From CAVSWN01 sp046728115 (GTDB lineage: Bacteria; Acidobacteriota; Vicinamibacteria; Vicinamibacterales; CAVVIG01): 7,033 nt of DNA. Each line of letters opens with the position of its first letter. Within the stretch, counting starts at the first letter, position 1. Below, piece after piece: positions 6,815 through 7,033 of this stretch. The position numbers were made by a program, and so were the translations under genes. The stretch lies in assembly GCA_046728115.1 (NCBI GenBank), contig JBKPDW010000077.1:1-7033 (forward strand), read 5' to 3'. The notes below the pieces were generated by a model, which worked only from the letters and a program-made list of their open reading frames with translations, was not told where the DNA came from and ran no database searches.

Positions 6815-6887
6815 AATTGGTGAGTTGATGAATTGGCGAGTTGGTGAGTTCATTGCACCAAGTCGCCAACCTACCCCTTCACCAATT
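6815..6887 (-). promoter_or_regulatory. Candidate expression platform: nested inverted repeat competing with the aptamer
   Basis: On the minus strand AATTGGTGA (6887-6879) is perfectly complementary to TCACCAATT (6823-6815). Inside it, TTGGCGACTTGG (6869-6858) pairs with CCAACTCGCCAA (6844-6833), 12 positions with one mismatch, leaving a 9-by-9 internal loop between the two stems. The 5' outer arm includes the 3' strands of riboswitch P1 and the base of P4, so this hairpin and the SAM-bound aptamer cannot form together. No U-tract follows, and the stem does not cover the hom ribosome site, so how it would change expression is unclear. Confidence 0.5.
6817..6848. repeat. Degenerate 8-bp tandem repeat in the hom leader
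   Basis: Four consecutive plus-strand units: TTGGTGAG (6817), TTGATGAA (6825), TTGGCGAG (6833), TTGGTGAG (6841); a decayed fifth, TTCATTGC, follows at 6849. The two outer units are identical. Repeats of the TTGGTGAGTTGGTGAATTGG kind are, from memory, frequent between genes in environmental Acidobacteriota-like genomes. Confidence 0.75.
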
Positions 6888-6985
6888 CCTGTCTGGGCAG
6901 GAATTGGCACCTAACCGCGACCGTTGGCCGTCGCGCGGTTGCCGTGGCGTCGCAGGGCCTGTCCCTCAGCCACTCTGGATAAAAG
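6876..6985 (-). promoter_or_regulatory. SAM-I (S-box) riboswitch aptamer upstream of hom-thrC
   Basis: Read on the minus strand, the S-box pattern is complete. P1 5' strand CUUUUAUC (6985-6978) pairs fully, with three G-U, to GGUGAAGG (6883-6876). CAGAG follows, then P2 GUGGC (6973-6969) with GCCAC (6948-6944). These enclose the kink-turn GA pairs and the GAGGGACAGGCCC hairpin (6967-6955). The invariant GGCAACC is at 6943-6937. P3 pairs ACCG/CGGU plus CGAC/GUCG around GGCCAACG. GGUGCCAAUUCC is at 6911-6900, and P4 CCUG/CAGG closes over a CCCAGA loop within a ten-pair perfect stem (6907-6898 with 6891-6882). SAM-I RNAs bind S-adenosylmethionine and normally switch methionine and sulfur genes off. 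Here the RNA precedes homoserine dehydrogenase, which supplies the methionine precursor. Confidence 0.93.
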
Positions 6986-7008
6986 ACGTATGCAGTTGTC
7001 GGGGACGC

Positions 7009-7017
7009 ACTATATCA
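7009..7017 (-). promoter_or_regulatory. Extended -10 promoter for the riboswitch-hom-thrC transcript
   Basis: TGATATAGT on the minus strand: an extended -10 TGn followed by TATAGT, one base off TATAAT. A start about 7 nt downstream, near 7002, would place the transcript 5' end some 15 nt before the aptamer, the expected geometry. The -35 region would lie across or beyond the window edge and cannot be judged. Confidence 0.5.
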
Positions 7018-7033
7018 GACCGCGACCTCCAAT

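Noticed and set aside
6797..6853. 18-residue upstream ORF on the minus strand (ATG 6853 to TGA 6797) ending at the hom ribosome site
   Set aside because: No ribosome binding site, and most of it is repeat sequence. The stop lying inside the hom GAGGG site is suggestive of coupling but could be chance. It has no run of Thr or Met codons, so it is not an attenuation leader peptide.
6882..6907. Ten-pair perfect hairpin read at first as an intrinsic terminator
   Set aside because: It is P4 of the SAM-I aptamer; no U-tract follows on either strand.
1..7033. CRISPR array, tRNA, rRNA, insertion sequence or integration site
   Set aside because: No regularly spaced repeats of suitable length, no cloverleaf or rRNA signature, and no transposase or integrase frame were seen.

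Overview
The window is GC-rich and densely coded, with six protein genes and short intergenic gaps. It looks like a chromosomal piece of an Acidobacteriota bacterium, possibly a Vicinamibacteria-type lineage. This is an inference from the membrane Ser/Thr kinase with a TolB/FlgO-like plus TPR sensor region, the EF-P with a PGNKRA loop, and three kinds of AT-richer junction repeats. No plasmid, phage or insertion-sequence genes are visible.

Layout. (1) 1-1947, minus: most of a PknB-type protein kinase (zinc ribbon, kinase, membrane helix, TolB/FlgO-like domain, TPRs), cut by the window edge at its C-terminus. (2) 1948-2139: a gap holding a three-copy dyad repeat. (3) 2140-2706, minus: elongation factor P. 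(4) 2707-2778: a short divergent intergenic region. (5) 2779-3192 and 3197-4414, plus: a small heat shock protein (Hsp20) and an HtrA/DegQ-like serine protease 4 nt apart, a two-gene proteostasis unit. (6) A 6-nt convergent junction, then 4421-5671 and 5668-6789, minus: threonine synthase and homoserine dehydrogenase, overlapping by 4 nt in a hom-thrC operon.

The most informative non-coding element is a SAM-I (S-box) riboswitch on the minus strand at about 6876-6985, in the leader of hom-thrC. A plausible extended -10 promoter lies just upstream at 7009-7017. SAM, made from methionine, would therefore control homoserine dehydrogenase, the enzyme before the Met/Thr branch, and through the operon also threonine synthase. 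Between aptamer and hom lies a degenerate 8-bp tandem repeat that is complementary to the aptamer's own P1/P4 3' strand, so the repeat may serve as the expression platform or may have disrupted it.

A second repeat family makes up the 3' end of hom and encodes a tail of about 23 residues. A third is the dyad between efp and the kinase. No wholly new multi-gene system is evident. The points of interest are the riboswitch, its repeat-built platform, the repeat-derived hom tail and the EF-P loop.
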